From positions 248,001 through 312,000 of the forward strand of contig JADJGJ010000001.1 of the NCBI GenBank assembly GCA_016708105.1: 64,000 nt of DNA, given 5' to 3'. The notes beneath the pieces were generated by a model. The model saw only the letters and a program-made list of their open reading frames with translations, had not been told where the DNA came from and ran no database searches. Shown piece after piece: positions 9,080-18,659 of the stretch (position 1 is its first letter; the number at the start of each line of letters is the position of its first letter). The position numbers and the translations under genes are program-made. Source of the DNA: Crocinitomicaceae bacterium. GTDB taxonomy: Bacteria > Bacteroidota > Bacteroidia > Flavobacteriales_D > Crocinitomicaceae.

Positions 9080-12001
9080 TCACTTTTTTTGTGTTAATTT
9101 ATCTTTTACATCAGCGGTGACAGTGATGTTTACTTGCGTGCCTGCAGCCTCATTGTCTGAATACAAATCTTCAATTGCAAATGTTACACGGTAATCATCA
9201 CGGCCGTTTAGTAATTCTAGTCGCTGTTCAGTTGCGCGTGTTGCAAATGACTGGTGACTAACTGCCATTCTTTCTTTTATCTCTTGAGATCTTTTGCGCC
9301 CTATTCCATTATCCCGAATAGTACAATGTATGGTACACGATTCATCCTTTGACCGAGTCACCTCAAAATGGATGTATAATTTTTTTTCTCCTCGCTTATG
9401 AAGCAGACCATGCTTGATTGCATTTTCTACAAATGGCTGAATGAGCAGTGGCGGTAGGTTCGCATAATAGGTCTCATTTTCATCAGGGGTATGCAATGCG
9501 TATTCAAAATCATCGCCAAAGCGCAGTTTTTCAATTTCGAGATAGAGAGATAGAAATTTTATTTCATCAGCCAGACTGATTTCATCTGTATCTGTGAGGT
9601 CAATAACCATACGTAGAATGCTTGAAAATTTTGTAAGATAGAGATAGGAATTTGAAATATCTTTTTGTAAAATTAAATCCTGAATTGAGGTGAGTGAATT
9701 AAATATAAAGTGTGGATTCATTTGCGCTTTAATAGTTCGCAGTTGATACCGGATCAATTTTTCTTTGAGTAAACTTTTCCTTCGTATACTTCTGATTTGC
9801 CAGGTATAAAATAATGCTGCCAACATGCCGGTGAGCAAAACAATCACCAGATAAAACCACCATCGTTGCCAAAATGGAGGATAAACCACCAGCTGAATTT
9901 TGAGAAACGATTCACTGCTGTACCCATCTTCATTTACTGCATCTAGCCACAATTCATATTCACCTGAAGCAAGCGAATTGAAGTAGAGTTCACGGTTTTT
10001 TCCATCAACATAATTCCACGCATTATCTTTCGAAAATTTGTATCTGAAAAAGAATTGACCCCGGCTCCTAAAAGAAGCTGCGTTGAATAGAATTCTGAGA
10101 TCATCATCATAATACATTTCAATAGGTTCAACCGATGACACAGGTTGATTGTTGATTAAAACATCTTCAAGTTGTACCTGAATTTTTGTTTTATTTTTTC
10201 TCAATGCATTTAACGGATATTGATACAATCCACGCGTGCTGGCAATAAATAGATAATCATCATGCAAGGCAAGCGCATTGATGTCTTTGGTGTTGATTCC
10301 ATCTGTTAAGTCAAGCAGAAAAGTTTCTCTAGTATCCGAAAAAATTAATTGAATTCCTTTTTCCGTTGCACATGCAATAAGCTTATCATTGATAGCAAAG
10401 GCAATAACGCTATTGCCCATGAGTACGAGTTGATTTTGCCAATGATATTTTACGCTGTCGTTGACAAAACCATATAATCCCTGATCAACAGTACCCACCC
10501 ATAAAACACCGCGATGAAAAGACATAGTGGATGGAAAAATTCTCTCACCCTGATGTGTCAAATAAGTGAGACTATCATGCCCATAAACTGCCAATCCTTC
10601 ACTTTGCGCAAACCAAACTTTATGATTGGTTGTATCACATTCAACTAAACGACCACTTTGTTTTGATATCATCACCGTGGAATACAAATTGGTTTGCAAT
10701 ACTTCATCAGTATAATTAAAGTATCCTGAGCCAAGAGCAGATGTAAAATAAAATCGTCCTTGATCAACCGCGATATCACGTGTATAATTTGTGCTTATGG
10801 TTTGTTCATGCTTAAATAAAGAATCAAAAACTGAAATATAATTTCTTGCTATCAACCACTGGTTATTGTATTTGAAAACAGACGAAACTGTGCGGTATCT
10901 CAGTTCTGCATTTTGACTTAAATAATTTACTTCACCAGTTGTTATATTCATCAAAAAAGATGAACCGTCAAATGAACCGCAAATCAAGGTAGAATCATTC
11001 ATCACATGAATTGCGGATATGTTTTGATCTTTAATTAGATTGTCTGTTTCACTGTATATACGCATGTCAATTTCAGGAATCACATACATGCCGTTTTCAA
11101 GTGAGGTGAACCAATAATTCCCTTCACGATCAATCAACATATTTGAAATTTTTTCTCCGCTGAAAAGATGCATTCTAAGTTTTTGGCTTGGCAAATCATA
11201 ACACCAGGCTCCGTTTGTGGTTGAAATCCAAACCGTATTTTCGTCGGTTTGATAAAAAGTATACCATAATGAATAACCTGCACCTGAAATCGGTAAAAAA
11301 GTTTTGTTAAGTACTTGATGGTTTTCCAAATTCAATACATGAAAAATCTGACTTGAATTATTTGAAAACACGGCGTAACCCGGTTTGTTTCTTTTATCAA
11401 TCCAGCATGAATGTATGGGTTCATTCACTGTGTTTAATGGAATAATATTTTCTGAATTCATCAGTAAATAATAGAATGAACTTTGATTTTGCACCAGCAG
11501 AGAATCGCCTCCTAAATAGGTGATTTCAGTGATGTCTATCTGGTCTTTAAACAGATGTTTTTTATTGCCCTCATCATCAATTATCAAAAGTCCGTCAGGC
11601 AGACCAATGAACAAGTCACCTGCTTCATTGAAATCAAAGCCCGGGTGATTTTTGATTTTGTCTTTAACATCAGCATAAATAATCAAAGAATCATTTCTTA
11701 CCAGATAAATTTGTCCTGCAAAATTCTGACACCATAATCTGCTTTGATTGTCAAAACGAAGAGAAGAAATAGCTCTTCCATTTTGTTTCAGATTTGTATA
11801 ATGTTTGAATTCAAACCCATCATACCTGAATAATCCGGCTTCGCAACCAATCCAAATGAATCCTGACGAATCTTGCACCGCACAATAAATTTCATTGGAT
11901 GGAGCACCGGTCTCATCATTCACGCCGTAGTAATAAGGCGTCTGTCCCTTCATTGCAAAGCAGAAGAGAGCACCTATTACAAAACTAATCAGACGAGGCA
12001 T
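9080..12001 (-). CDS. Two-component sensor histidine kinase, propeller/Y_Y_Y plus LytS-type His-kinase
   Basis: The frame opens at 12058, but the signal peptide MPRLISFVIGALFCFAMKGQ begins at 12001, the likely start (973 residues). The periplasmic part starts with NEIYCAVQDSSGFIWIGCEAG, typical of the two-component propeller family, and runs to about residue 640. A Y_Y_Y domain follows (FFFRYKFS, SGEYELWLDAVNEDG), then a transmembrane helix (WWFYLVIVLLTGMLAALFY). The cytoplasmic kinase has the LytS/His_kinase core with phosphoacceptor His in QMNPHFIFNSL near residue 762, N-box PFVENAIKHG and G-box IRDNGIG. It likely senses an extracellular ligand and phosphorylates the LytTR regulator next door. 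A TATCTTTG box at 12006-12013 lies very close to the start. Confidence 0.9.
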   Translation of the reverse strand: MPRLISFVIGALFCFAMKGQTPYYYGVNDETGAPSNEIYCAVQDSSGFIWIGCEAGLFRYDGFEFKHYTNLKQNGRAISSLRFDNQSRLWCQNFAGQIYLVRNDSLIIYADVKDKIKNHPGFDFNEAGDLFIGLPDGLLIIDDEGNKKHLFKDQIDITEITYLGGDSLLVQNQSSFYYLLMNSENIIPLNTVNEPIHSCWIDKRNKPGYAVFSNNSSQIFHVLNLENHQVLNKTFLPISGAGYSLWYTFYQTDENTVWISTTNGAWCYDLPSQKLRMHLFSGEKISNMLIDREGNYWFTSLENGMYVIPEIDMRIYSETDNLIKDQNISAIHVMNDSTLICGSFDGSSFLMNITTGEVNYLSQNAELRYRTVSSVFKYNNQWLIARNYISVFDSLFKHEQTISTNYTRDIAVDQGRFYFTSALGSGYFNYTDEVLQTNLYSTVMISKQSGRLVECDTTNHKVWFAQSEGLAVYGHDSLTYLTHQGERIFPSTMSFHRGVLWVGTVDQGLYGFVNDSVKYHWQNQLVLMGNSVIAFAINDKLIACATEKGIQLIFSDTRETFLLDLTDGINTKDINALALHDDYLFIASTRGLYQYPLNALRKNKTKIQVQLEDVLINNQPVSSVEPIEMYYDDDLRILFNAASFRSRGQFFFRYKFSKDNAWNYVDGKNRELYFNSLASGEYELWLDAVNEDGYSSESFLKIQLVVYPPFWQRWWFYLVIVLLTGMLAALFYTWQIRSIRRKSLLKEKLIRYQLRTIKAQMNPHFIFNSLTSIQDLILQKDISNSYLYLTKFSSILRMVIDLTDTDEISLADEIKFLSLYLEIEKLRFGDDFEYALHTPDENETYYANLPPLLIQPFVENAIKHGLLHKRGEKKLYIHFEVTRSKDESCTIHCTIRDNGIGRKRSQEIKERMAVSHQSFATRATEQRLELLNGRDDYRVTFAIEDLYSDNEAAGTQVNITVTADVKDKLTQKK

Positions 12002-12041
12002 GGAGCAAAGATAGGATATGAACTTGATTTTTATTAGGCAC

Positions 12042-12072
12042 AAAAAAACAGCCCTCATAACTGAGAGCTGTT
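12042..12072 (-). terminator. Terminator after the T9SS protein gene
   Basis: Imperfect inverted repeat AACAGC...GCTGTT (12048-12053 with 12067-12072, extended by CTC/GAG) followed on the minus strand by eight T. It lies 22 bp after the stop at 12094 and just upstream of the histidine kinase gene. Confidence 0.75.
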
Positions 12073-12093
12073 AACTATTGAATTTATTATCAA

Positions 12094-13464
12094 TTAATTT
12101 TTTTGGATTTTGAAAGCATTTTCATTTACAAATAGAATGTATGTTCCGTTTGAAAATGATGACAAATCAAAACTCATAGAGCTGTTGATTGCCTCTTTTG
12201 AAAGGAGCAATTTTCCATCAACGTTATAAATGATAATTAGATCACCAGTAGTCAATCCGTTTAATGTAATCAGGCCAGTTGTTGGATTTGGAAACACTTC
12301 AATATTTTGTGAATTGTTGTCATTCAGACCCAGACATGCCGATACGGTAAAGGTCACAGTATCACTTGAGCTACATCCATTCCCATCAGTATAAGCGTAG
12401 ACAACATCATAATTTCCGGCAGTTTGATTTGGGTCAAATGTTCCGCCAGAAACACCGGTTCCACTAAAAGTTCCTCCTGCAGGTGTTCCTTCTGTTAAAG
12501 TAACCGGAGCAAAATAATTACACAGCGTTGTGGCTGTCTCGCTATAAGTAACAACAGGTAATGTAAACGCGTCAATTACTACCGTTGCATCATAGGTACA
12601 GCCGGTAGATGTTACGGTTCCTGTTACGGTATAAGTAGTAGATCCTGCTGTTGCGGCAAAAGCTACCCCATCAGTAACACCGTTGTCCCAAACGTATGTG
12701 TCAGCACCTGTGCCGGTAAGTGTTATCATTTCTCCTTCGCAAGGAGTGGTTTCAGTTGCATTAGCTGTAACGGTAACCGGCGCACACCCAGATGCACTAA
12801 ATTTTACTGCCAGAGAATTTGTTGGCATATTTCCGGTTTGGTCACATACGTATTCAAGTCCAAGAGTTGGATCATTTTGAATTCCGATTGTGAAGAAATC
12901 CGTACCCATATTTGATAACTCTTCATATTGCATAACAATGTCACCATTGTCATAGAGAATTACTTGCCATGAATCTCCATCACCAGGTCCGCAGCATGGT
13001 ACAGCGTCATAAAATTCTATTACAAAATAATTTGTGAAAGCCTGATAATATACTCCGCCTTGTGAACTTGGATCAATATCACCCCACATGTGCGCAATAA
13101 AATTATATTGCGTCATGGTGTAACCAGGAGTACCCGGTATACATGAGTTGCTATATCCTAAATATACGTCTTCAAAATAAACGGTTCCGTTTGAAGCAAT
13201 AGAAATATCGGTGAAGTTATTTCCATAAAAAGGGAAAGTAAATCCCAATGGGATACTTGCAATATGACAGTCATCACAAACTAATCCTGTTGCAAAAGTA
13301 CCGCTACCTCCTGCAGGCACTGCAATTTCAATCCAGTTATAAACAGGGCCGCCTGGTTCGTTAGAGTCAATATAGGTATATCCAAATGCATCTGGTCCGC
13401 CAACAGCAGCCATAGATGTTAACCCAAGCAATGAAGCGAAAGTTAGAAGTAAAGTCTTTTTCAT
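12094..13464 (-). CDS. T9SS-secreted protein with Ig/PKD-like modules
   Basis: This 456-residue protein has a signal peptide (about residues 1-20). Its N-terminal domain contains FPFYGNNFTDISIASNGTVYF, MWGDIDPSSQGGVYYQ and VIEFYDAVPCCGPG, resembling the adhesive NIDO-like fold seen in surface proteins. Two beta-sandwich repeats follow near residues 225-380 (TPCEGEMITLTGTGADTYVW, TPAGGTFSGTGVSGGTFDP). The last 75 residues (NIEVFPNPTTGLITLNGL) are a T9SS type A sorting domain. It is probably a cell-surface structural or adhesive protein. It follows the small exported gene at 13469-13777 by 4 bp, so the two are co-transcribed. Confidence 0.82.
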   Translation of the reverse strand: MKKTLLLTFASLLGLTSMAAVGGPDAFGYTYIDSNEPGGPVYNWIEIAVPAGGSGTFATGLVCDDCHIASIPLGFTFPFYGNNFTDISIASNGTVYFEDVYLGYSNSCIPGTPGYTMTQYNFIAHMWGDIDPSSQGGVYYQAFTNYFVIEFYDAVPCCGPGDGDSWQVILYDNGDIVMQYEELSNMGTDFFTIGIQNDPTLGLEYVCDQTGNMPTNSLAVKFSASGCAPVTVTANATETTPCEGEMITLTGTGADTYVWDNGVTDGVAFAATAGSTTYTVTGTVTSTGCTYDATVVIDAFTLPVVTYSETATTLCNYFAPVTLTEGTPAGGTFSGTGVSGGTFDPNQTAGNYDVVYAYTDGNGCSSSDTVTFTVSACLGLNDNNSQNIEVFPNPTTGLITLNGLTTGDLIIIYNVDGKLLLSKEAINSSMSFDLSSFSNGTYILFVNENAFKIQKN

Positions 13465-13468
13465 AAGT

Positions 13469-13777
13469 TTAATTAGTCAACGTTTTTAATTTATTTTCTG
13501 CAGCAACAATTTCAAGTTCAATAATTGCTTTCAAAGAATCATCCAGATACAAATCTGAATTGCGCAAAGCTTGAATGTACGATTGATAAACCGCTTGCTG
13601 ATCTTCAGTGCGCACTTCTGCTTTTGTGTTTAATTTTTGTACTGAGCTCCACTTCGCAGAAATTTTTGAGTCAGTGAGTAACTGAGCAAAGTCTTCTCGT
13701 GAGACTTCACTACTTAGTTGAGTATGCCCTACAAATGAAATTGCGAGTAGACCCAGAGAGAAAATAGTTTTTTTCAT
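13469..13777 (-). CDS. Small exported protein (102 aa), unknown function
   Basis: A signal peptide (MKKTIFSLGLLAISFVGHTQ) is followed by about 80 charged, mostly helical residues (SEVSREDFAQLLTDSKISAK, LRNSDLYLDDSLKAIIELE). No cysteines or known motif are present. It is the first gene of a two-gene unit with the T9SS protein 4 bp downstream and may be a partner of that protein. A TATATTTG box 18 bp upstream of the start supports the start and direction. Confidence 0.68.
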   Translation of the reverse strand: MKKTIFSLGLLAISFVGHTQLSSEVSREDFAQLLTDSKISAKWSSVQKLNTKAEVRTEDQQAVYQSYIQALRNSDLYLDDSLKAIIELEIVAAENKLKTLTN

Positions 13778-13794
13778 AATTAGATTTTAAAAGA

Positions 13795-13802
13795 CAAATA
13801 TA
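13795..13802 (-). promoter_or_regulatory. Candidate Bacteroidota -7 box (TATATTTG)
   Basis: TATATTTG on the minus strand fits TAnnTTTG and lies 18 bp before the ATG at 13777. No clear -33 TTTG is seen at the expected spacing. Confidence 0.42.
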
Positions 13803-14047
13803 TATAAAATGTGTCTGAAGGCCTGTATATTGCATTGAAGAATATAAGTGACCAATGAACACTTTTATAAGAATTGCAAATTGATAATAGAAAACGTCAA
13901 TAACCGCAATTTTCTATTTGACAAAGAAAAAGCAATAATAAAACGTATTAAATCGGAATACTGATGGGGTTAGACACAAAACAGCATTTAGATGGAATAA
14001 TCTTTCACCCATGTACAATTTTACATACTTCTTTAGTTGGCTTTCTT

Positions 14048-14080
14048 TTTGAAAGCATGAAATCAGTATTTTTACTTTTG
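14048..14080 (+). promoter_or_regulatory. Candidate Bacteroidota promoter (TTTG / TACTTTTG)
   Basis: TTTG at 14048-14051 and TACTTTTG at 14073-14080 are separated by 21 nt, close to the -33/-7 pattern known in Bacteroidota. The ATG at 14113 is 33 bp downstream. Confidence 0.55.
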
Positions 14081-14112
14081 GGGTTGTTAAGTCAACCTAC
14101 CAAACCAACGTC

Positions 14113-14613
14113 ATGAAAAAGTTCCTCATCATTATTGCTGTATTTGGAATTATTTATGTCCCGTGTTTGTTTTTAAATTTTCTCCCTCTGACAATTGAGT
14201 TCTCTGAACTTGAATTATCCGAAAAGAAGGTGTTGGACTCCGGAGATGTTTTTAACCCTTTTGCAAACATTGAAATGACTGAAGGTAAATGTATAGCATA
14301 TGTCATCTATTCTTGGGACGACATGCAGTCTGACTTGAATCTATTGGAAGGAAAAGCACTTTATTCAAATGATGAAATTGTGTTAAATGAACTGAAGAAT
14401 CTTACATTCCAATATACTGCAACAGATATGACAACGGTGAATAGTTTCTTTTACATTTTTAGTGACGGCATCTTGAAATTTAAATCCGGTATCATCCTTG
14501 AAAAAAACAAAGTAGGATTTCAAAATTCTGATTTTGGTTGGATTGAAAATAATGAACTGTTGAATACCTTTAGAAAATTCAAGAGGTGTTGGATGCCGGT
14601 TATCTTGTTATAG
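14113..14613 (+). CDS. Hypothetical membrane-anchored protein (166 aa)
   Basis: The N-terminus (MKKFLIIIAVFGIIYVPCLF) is one hydrophobic helix, which could be an uncleaved anchor or a signal. The remainder is a soluble mixed domain (VIYSWDDMQSDLNLLEGKAL, FKSGIILEKNKVGFQNSDFG). No lipobox consensus is certain, although a Cys lies at residue 18. I do not recognise the family. It is a single-gene unit with a good promoter candidate upstream, next to the palindrome-bracketed ATPase gene. Confidence 0.62.
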   Translation: MKKFLIIIAVFGIIYVPCLFLNFLPLTIEFSELELSEKKVLDSGDVFNPFANIEMTEGKCIAYVIYSWDDMQSDLNLLEGKALYSNDEIVLNELKNLTFQYTATDMTTVNSFFYIFSDGILKFKSGIILEKNKVGFQNSDFGWIENNELLNTFRKFKRCWMPVILL

Positions 14614-14655
14614 AATGCTATATCGCTGTTGAAATTCAAAATTATTGAAACTCGT

Positions 14656-14696
14656 AATAATCACACAAAATGTGTGACACAAAATGTGTGATTATT
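14656..14696. repeat. Double palindrome at the 3' end of the AAA ATPase gene
   Basis: Two copies of ACACAAAATGTGT lie in tandem (about 14662-14689), enclosed in a larger inverted repeat (AATAATCACACA and TGTGTGATTATT). The stop codon of the ATPase gene (14692-14694) lies inside the right arm. A matching element lies upstream of the same gene. Confidence 0.85.
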
Positions 14697-15825
14697 TATT
14701 CTGCAACCAGCGCATCAAAAATTTATCATATACTGCGTAATAAGGACGTTCAACTGAGGTGTTATAATAGATTAGTTCTTTTTCTAGTAATGATTGGATC
14801 CCCCGCGTTATCATAGATGACGTACCAAGCTTGTATTTATGGATAAATTGTTTAGCGTGAGCATTATATAATTTTTGTTCTCGCGCTACGGCAATTAACA
14901 AATTCCATTGTGCATCTGTAAGTAAATTACGGTATTGATAATAAATTCCCTCATGTTGACTAAGAATTTCAATGGCTGCACTTTGTGCTGTTTCCAAACT
15001 TATTTTTTTGTCATGCCTAGCGTAAATATAGTTACACAAAAACTGAACGTAAAAAGTGTGATTACATGTCCAATCAAGAATGAATGAGATAGCTTCAGAA
15101 TTTATTTTCCTTTTTTTCAGAGAAAACATCTTATCAATAAACCGACTATAGTCATCTATGCTGATATAGTCAAGATGTATAGGACTGCAACTTGCAAAAA
15201 ATGGTCGTTTTGCATTGTCAAAAAGCTCATGCATCATCTTTTGATTACTGCCACAAAAAATAAATCGTGTGTTTTTCAATGGTTGAATGGCTGTTCTTAG
15301 TAATGCTTCTGTGTTTTTTTCAGGATATTCTAATATTTGCTGAAATTCATCAATGGCAAATACAATTTGAATGTTTTGGTTATCCAAAAATTTGAACAAC
15401 TGACTTATTGTTTTTTCATATTGTTTAGCCTCACCTAAATCAAAACTGAGCTCCGGATTACCTGATAACGAATCAAAACTGATGATGGGTCTCAATAATT
15501 TAATAATGTCCATTAATTTTTTCCCAATGCTTTTATTTTCCGGAAAACGTGTATAAATGGCCGTGCCTAATTGATTAGTAAACTCTTTGAGATTGCGGGT
15601 GCCAAGTATGTCTAGGTAAATACAGATAACCTGACGGCTGCGTTGGTAACTGTTGAATACGTGATGAATCAATCCCGTTTTGCCTAAACGACGAATGGCA
15701 AACACCGTGGTGTTTTTATGGTTTTTAATATGACTTTGAATCAACGAAGTCTCTTTTTTCCTGTTGCAAAAATATTCAGGCCCTCTGTACCCCGTTATCG
15801 GGAATGGATTGAAGTCTTCTTTCAT
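14692..15825 (-). CDS. AAA/archaeal-ATPase-type P-loop protein with winged helix
   Basis: This 377-residue protein begins with FNPFPITGYRGPEYFCNRKKE, the usual opening of the archaeal-type ATPase family. A Walker A variant (IRRLGKTGLIHH) lies near residue 45 and a Walker B (IVFAIDEFQQIL) near residue 155. A sensor-like FCGSNQKMM lies near residue 197. The C-terminal third is a winged-helix-like domain (LLTDAQWNLLIAVAREQK, SSMITRGIQSLLEKELIYY). Members are common in Bacteroidota and archaea, and their physiological role is largely unknown. Here the gene is bracketed by matching palindromes, and the 5' one ends 26 bp before the start, suggesting autoregulation or a mobile cassette. Confidence 0.82.
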   Translation of the reverse strand: MKEDFNPFPITGYRGPEYFCNRKKETSLIQSHIKNHKNTTVFAIRRLGKTGLIHHVFNSYQRSRQVICIYLDILGTRNLKEFTNQLGTAIYTRFPENKSIGKKLMDIIKLLRPIISFDSLSGNPELSFDLGEAKQYEKTISQLFKFLDNQNIQIVFAIDEFQQILEYPEKNTEALLRTAIQPLKNTRFIFCGSNQKMMHELFDNAKRPFFASCSPIHLDYISIDDYSRFIDKMFSLKKRKINSEAISFILDWTCNHTFYVQFLCNYIYARHDKKISLETAQSAAIEILSQHEGIYYQYRNLLTDAQWNLLIAVAREQKLYNAHAKQFIHKYKLGTSSMITRGIQSLLEKELIYYNTSVERPYYAVYDKFLMRWLQNK

Positions 15826-15850
15826 AATTCAAATATAGAACATTTTATGA

Positions 15851-15883
15851 ATCACACAAAATGTGTCACACAATTTGTGTGAT
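15851..15883. repeat. Palindrome upstream of the AAA ATPase gene
   Basis: ATCACACAAA and TTTGTGTGAT form the outer arms, and the left part contains the same ACACAAAATGTGT core found twice after the gene. It lies 26 bp upstream of the ATPase start, a typical operator position. Confidence 0.85.
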
Positions 15884-16048
15884 AAATATCTATTGTCTGA
15901 ACTTTTATTAGACGGCCTGTGTGTGGCGGGGGGGGCTAATGACATGCGATCAACAGGCGCAAAAAATTAATGATATGAATTCGATTCTTTTGTTTAGCGT
16001 TATTACTTCAATTATTTTGTATATTTACTCGGTATTGCTTCGCTCCAT
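15884..16048. other. Flank of the CRISPR array, left side
   Basis: AT-rich sequence with a run of eight G (about 15930-15937) between the palindrome and the first CRISPR remnant. It would be the leader if the leader is on this side, but no clear leader motif is seen. A frame across 15921-16181 runs into repeat remnants and is not credible as a gene. Confidence 0.4.
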
Positions 16049-16263
16049 TTTCAAAATGCCTGTCCGACTTTTTCAGTCGGATATCTTTGATTTATTGACG
16101 AACAACTTTGGATTGAGTGATTTTTTAGTGACAATTGTTGTGATTTGCTTTAGCTCAGAATTTATTTTTTTGATTCGCTGAATTCCGCTACGCTCCATTT
16201 CAAAATGTATCTTTGATTTATTGACGAACAACGGATTGTACGTCGGTACACTTGCTTCACCTG

Positions 16264-16292
16264 TTGTGATTTGCTTTCAAAATGTATCTTTG
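16264..16292 (+). promoter_or_regulatory. Promoter-like element inside each CRISPR repeat (first intact copy shown)
   Basis: Repeat positions 2-4 (TTG) and 23-30 (TATCTTTG) are separated by 18 nt, close to the Bacteroidota -33/-7 promoter. Transcription would begin near repeat position 35-40, just before the next spacer. The same element recurs in every intact repeat. The parallel with type II-C arrays of Neisseria and Campylobacter, where each repeat has a promoter, is established knowledge. Its use here is inference. Confidence 0.55.
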
Positions 16293-17308
16293 ATTTATTG
16301 ACGAACAACTTCGGGGGTTTTTTGTAACTTTGAATCAATGTTGTGATTTGCTTTCAAAATGTATCTTTGATTTATTGACGAACAACCGAAACGTCAATGG
16401 CGTTGGTTGGTGTGATGTTGTGATTTGCTTTCAAAATGTATCTTTGATTTATTGACGAACAACAGCCGGTAACTATAAACAACTACGCCGCCGGTTGTGA
16501 TTTGCTTTCAAAATGTATCTTTGATTTATTGACGAACAACCCTGATTATGAATCATGGTCAGGTGCTTAGTTGTGATTTGCTTTCAAAATGTATCTTTGA
16601 TTTATTGACGAACAACAGACCGTTTTTTATCATTTGTTTGTCCGTGGTTGTGATTTGCTTTCAAAATGTATCTTTGATTTATTGACGAACAACCATTCGA
16701 CCATACACCAATCGCACCCTTCTGTTGTGATTTGCTTTCAAAATGTATCTTTGATTTATTGACGAACAACATCAAAGCCAAACGGTAAGAAGCCCATGCT
16801 GTTGTGATTTGCTTTCAAAATGTATCTTTGATTTATTGACGAACAACGGGTTGACTGGTGATAAATTCCAAGTGTTCGTTGTGATTTGCTTTCAAAATGT
16901 ATCTTTGATTTATTGACGAACAACTTGCAGCGTGGCTTACATTGAACCTACCTGTTGTGATTTGCTTTCAAAATGTATCTTTGATTTATTGACGAACAAC
17001 ACGGGGTTATCAATCGTTAGTACGTCATCAGTTGTGATTTGCTTTCAAAATGTATCTTTGATTTATTGACGAACAACGTAAACTTCGTGAAAATGCTAAC
17101 CAACAATGTTGTGATTTGCTTTCAAAATGTATCTTTGATTTATTGACGAACAACTAGACCTAAGTTGGTTTCTAAGTTGTGCGGGTTGTGATTTGCTTTC
17201 AAAATGTATCTTTGATTTATTGACGAACAACAATCCCCATGTTTTTGACAAACCACCTGCGGTTGTGATTTGCTTTCAAAATGTATCTTTGATTTATTGA
17301 CGAACAAC

Positions 17309-18659
17309 CAATAGCGTCCTAAACGAATTTTATTTAGTTTAAAGTTATTGAATTTGCCGGGTTTCGATATAGAAAATGGTTAAATTCAAAACAGAACCCC
17401 CTGATAAATTTCTTTGTCCGGAGGTTTGCTTTCTTCAAATGGTTTATTGATCCACTGCTGAAGATCAATTTTCACGAATAAATTGAGTCGCAGAAAAGCG
17501 ACAAGGTTTGAGAGATGCCATTTAAATTTGGCCATTGCTTTCATTGCTTTTAAAATCAGAATTGTTATTAATGCCGTCCATATTTGAATCATTACGGCAT
17601 TATGACTTGTTCCAATGAACGATTTAATGTGAAGGAGTTGTTTTATTTCTCTGAAAAAAATTTCGATTTGCCACCGGCTTTTATAGAGTTCCCCGATGGT
17701 ATTGGCAGTCCAGGTTAATTGATTGGTGATGATTTCAATTACCTGCTCATTTACCTCATCCCAAACAGATACTCTCCGTAACGGTTTGGGATATTTCTTT
17801 TTCGAAAGGACACCCGTTAGTTCAATGAGTTCATCTTTGAGTATATGCTGATGTCGATTATCTAGTAGAGGATTTTCTTTTTTTGGTTTTGTATTGGATG
17901 TTTTCTTTGTGCCTGATGACAAAATATACTCCGCTGCTGTCCCAAATGTTTAACAATGAAAAATCGTTGTAATATCGGTCTGCTACAATCACACTTCCTT
18001 TGAGTAAAGGAATATCATATGCGCCTTTATTGTCGGCTGTTTTTCCATCGGTGATATTTACATAAGCCGGCAAATTGCCATCATAATCAAGCATTGTATG
18101 CATTTTCACAGCTCCCTTTGCCGTCTTGTATCTTGCCCAATCAAATAATGAGAGGCACAAACTTATGGTACTTGAGTCTACTAAAAATATTTTGGATTTG
18201 ATTTTAAATTTAACCTGTTTAAATCCCACCTGCTGTCCTAAACTTCCCAGCAAATGATAATAGTATGTTCTAAATAGCTCCCAATCCCTGTGTTTATTTT
18301 GGTAGCTTATGGTTGATTTAGAAGGAGCTCTTTCTATGCCCATATGATTTAAGTTACCGGTTGCTGATCGTAAACCGTTGCTAATATCCCGTATTGATTG
18401 ACTTTTTGCAAATTGACAAAAGAGCATTGAAATCAGATGTGTCCAGCTATTGTAACCCTTTTTGATGCTTGTCTGTTTGTTTTTCCTTTACAATCTTATT
18501 GAATTTTAATCTATCCAGTTTGGAGATTATTTGAGAAAACAAGGTTAATTTTACCATAGGAGAAGGTGTTGGTTTTTTGTTGTGGCCCTCAAAGATAATT
18601 TGAGTTACAGAAACTATCCTTCTCTTACTTTTTTTAATTGATCGTTTAGGACGCTATTG
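17309..18659 (-). mobile_element. IS4-type insertion sequence inside a CRISPR repeat
   Basis: The element is 1351 bp with 18-bp terminal inverted repeats (CAATAGCGTCCTAAACGA at the left end and its complement at the right). It is flanked by a 9-bp direct duplication, ACGAACAAC, at 17300-17308 and 18660-18668. That sequence is the last 9 bp of the CRISPR repeat, so the insertion point is inside a repeat. The left repeat is restored in full, while the spacer on the right (18669-18698) is preceded only by the 9-bp remnant. The encoded transposase is frameshifted. Confidence 0.95.
17386..18557 (-). pseudogene. IS4-family transposase (DUF4372 plus DDE), two frameshifts
   Basis: Reading from an ATG at 18557, three frames join into a protein of about 390 residues. 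It has an N-terminal DUF4372-like part (LTLFSQIISKLDRLKFNKIV, then YNSWTHLISMLFCQFAKSQS) and a DDE catalytic core: first Asp in FLVDSSTISL, second in VADRYYND, Glu in YKSRWQIEIFFREIKQ. The breaks are single-base changes in homopolymers, near 18456-18463 (GGG/AAAAA) and at the seven-T run 17878-17884. Removing one base at each site restores the expected protein. Either the copy is dead, or these are uncorrected homopolymer errors in a multicopy sequence. Confidence 0.88.

Larger units (their letters stand above)
13778..14112. other. Divergent intergenic region with promoters
   Basis: This 335-bp stretch separates divergent genes. It holds a TATATTTG box on the minus strand (13795-13802) for the 13777 gene and a TTTG-N21-TACTTTTG arrangement on the plus strand (14048-14080) for the 14113 gene. 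I see no open reading frame or repeat of note in the rest. Confidence 0.6.

Noticed and set aside
15921..16181. Plus-strand frame of 86 codons at the left array edge
   Set aside because: It reads through two interrupted CRISPR repeats and has no family signature. The last third is repeat and spacer sequence.
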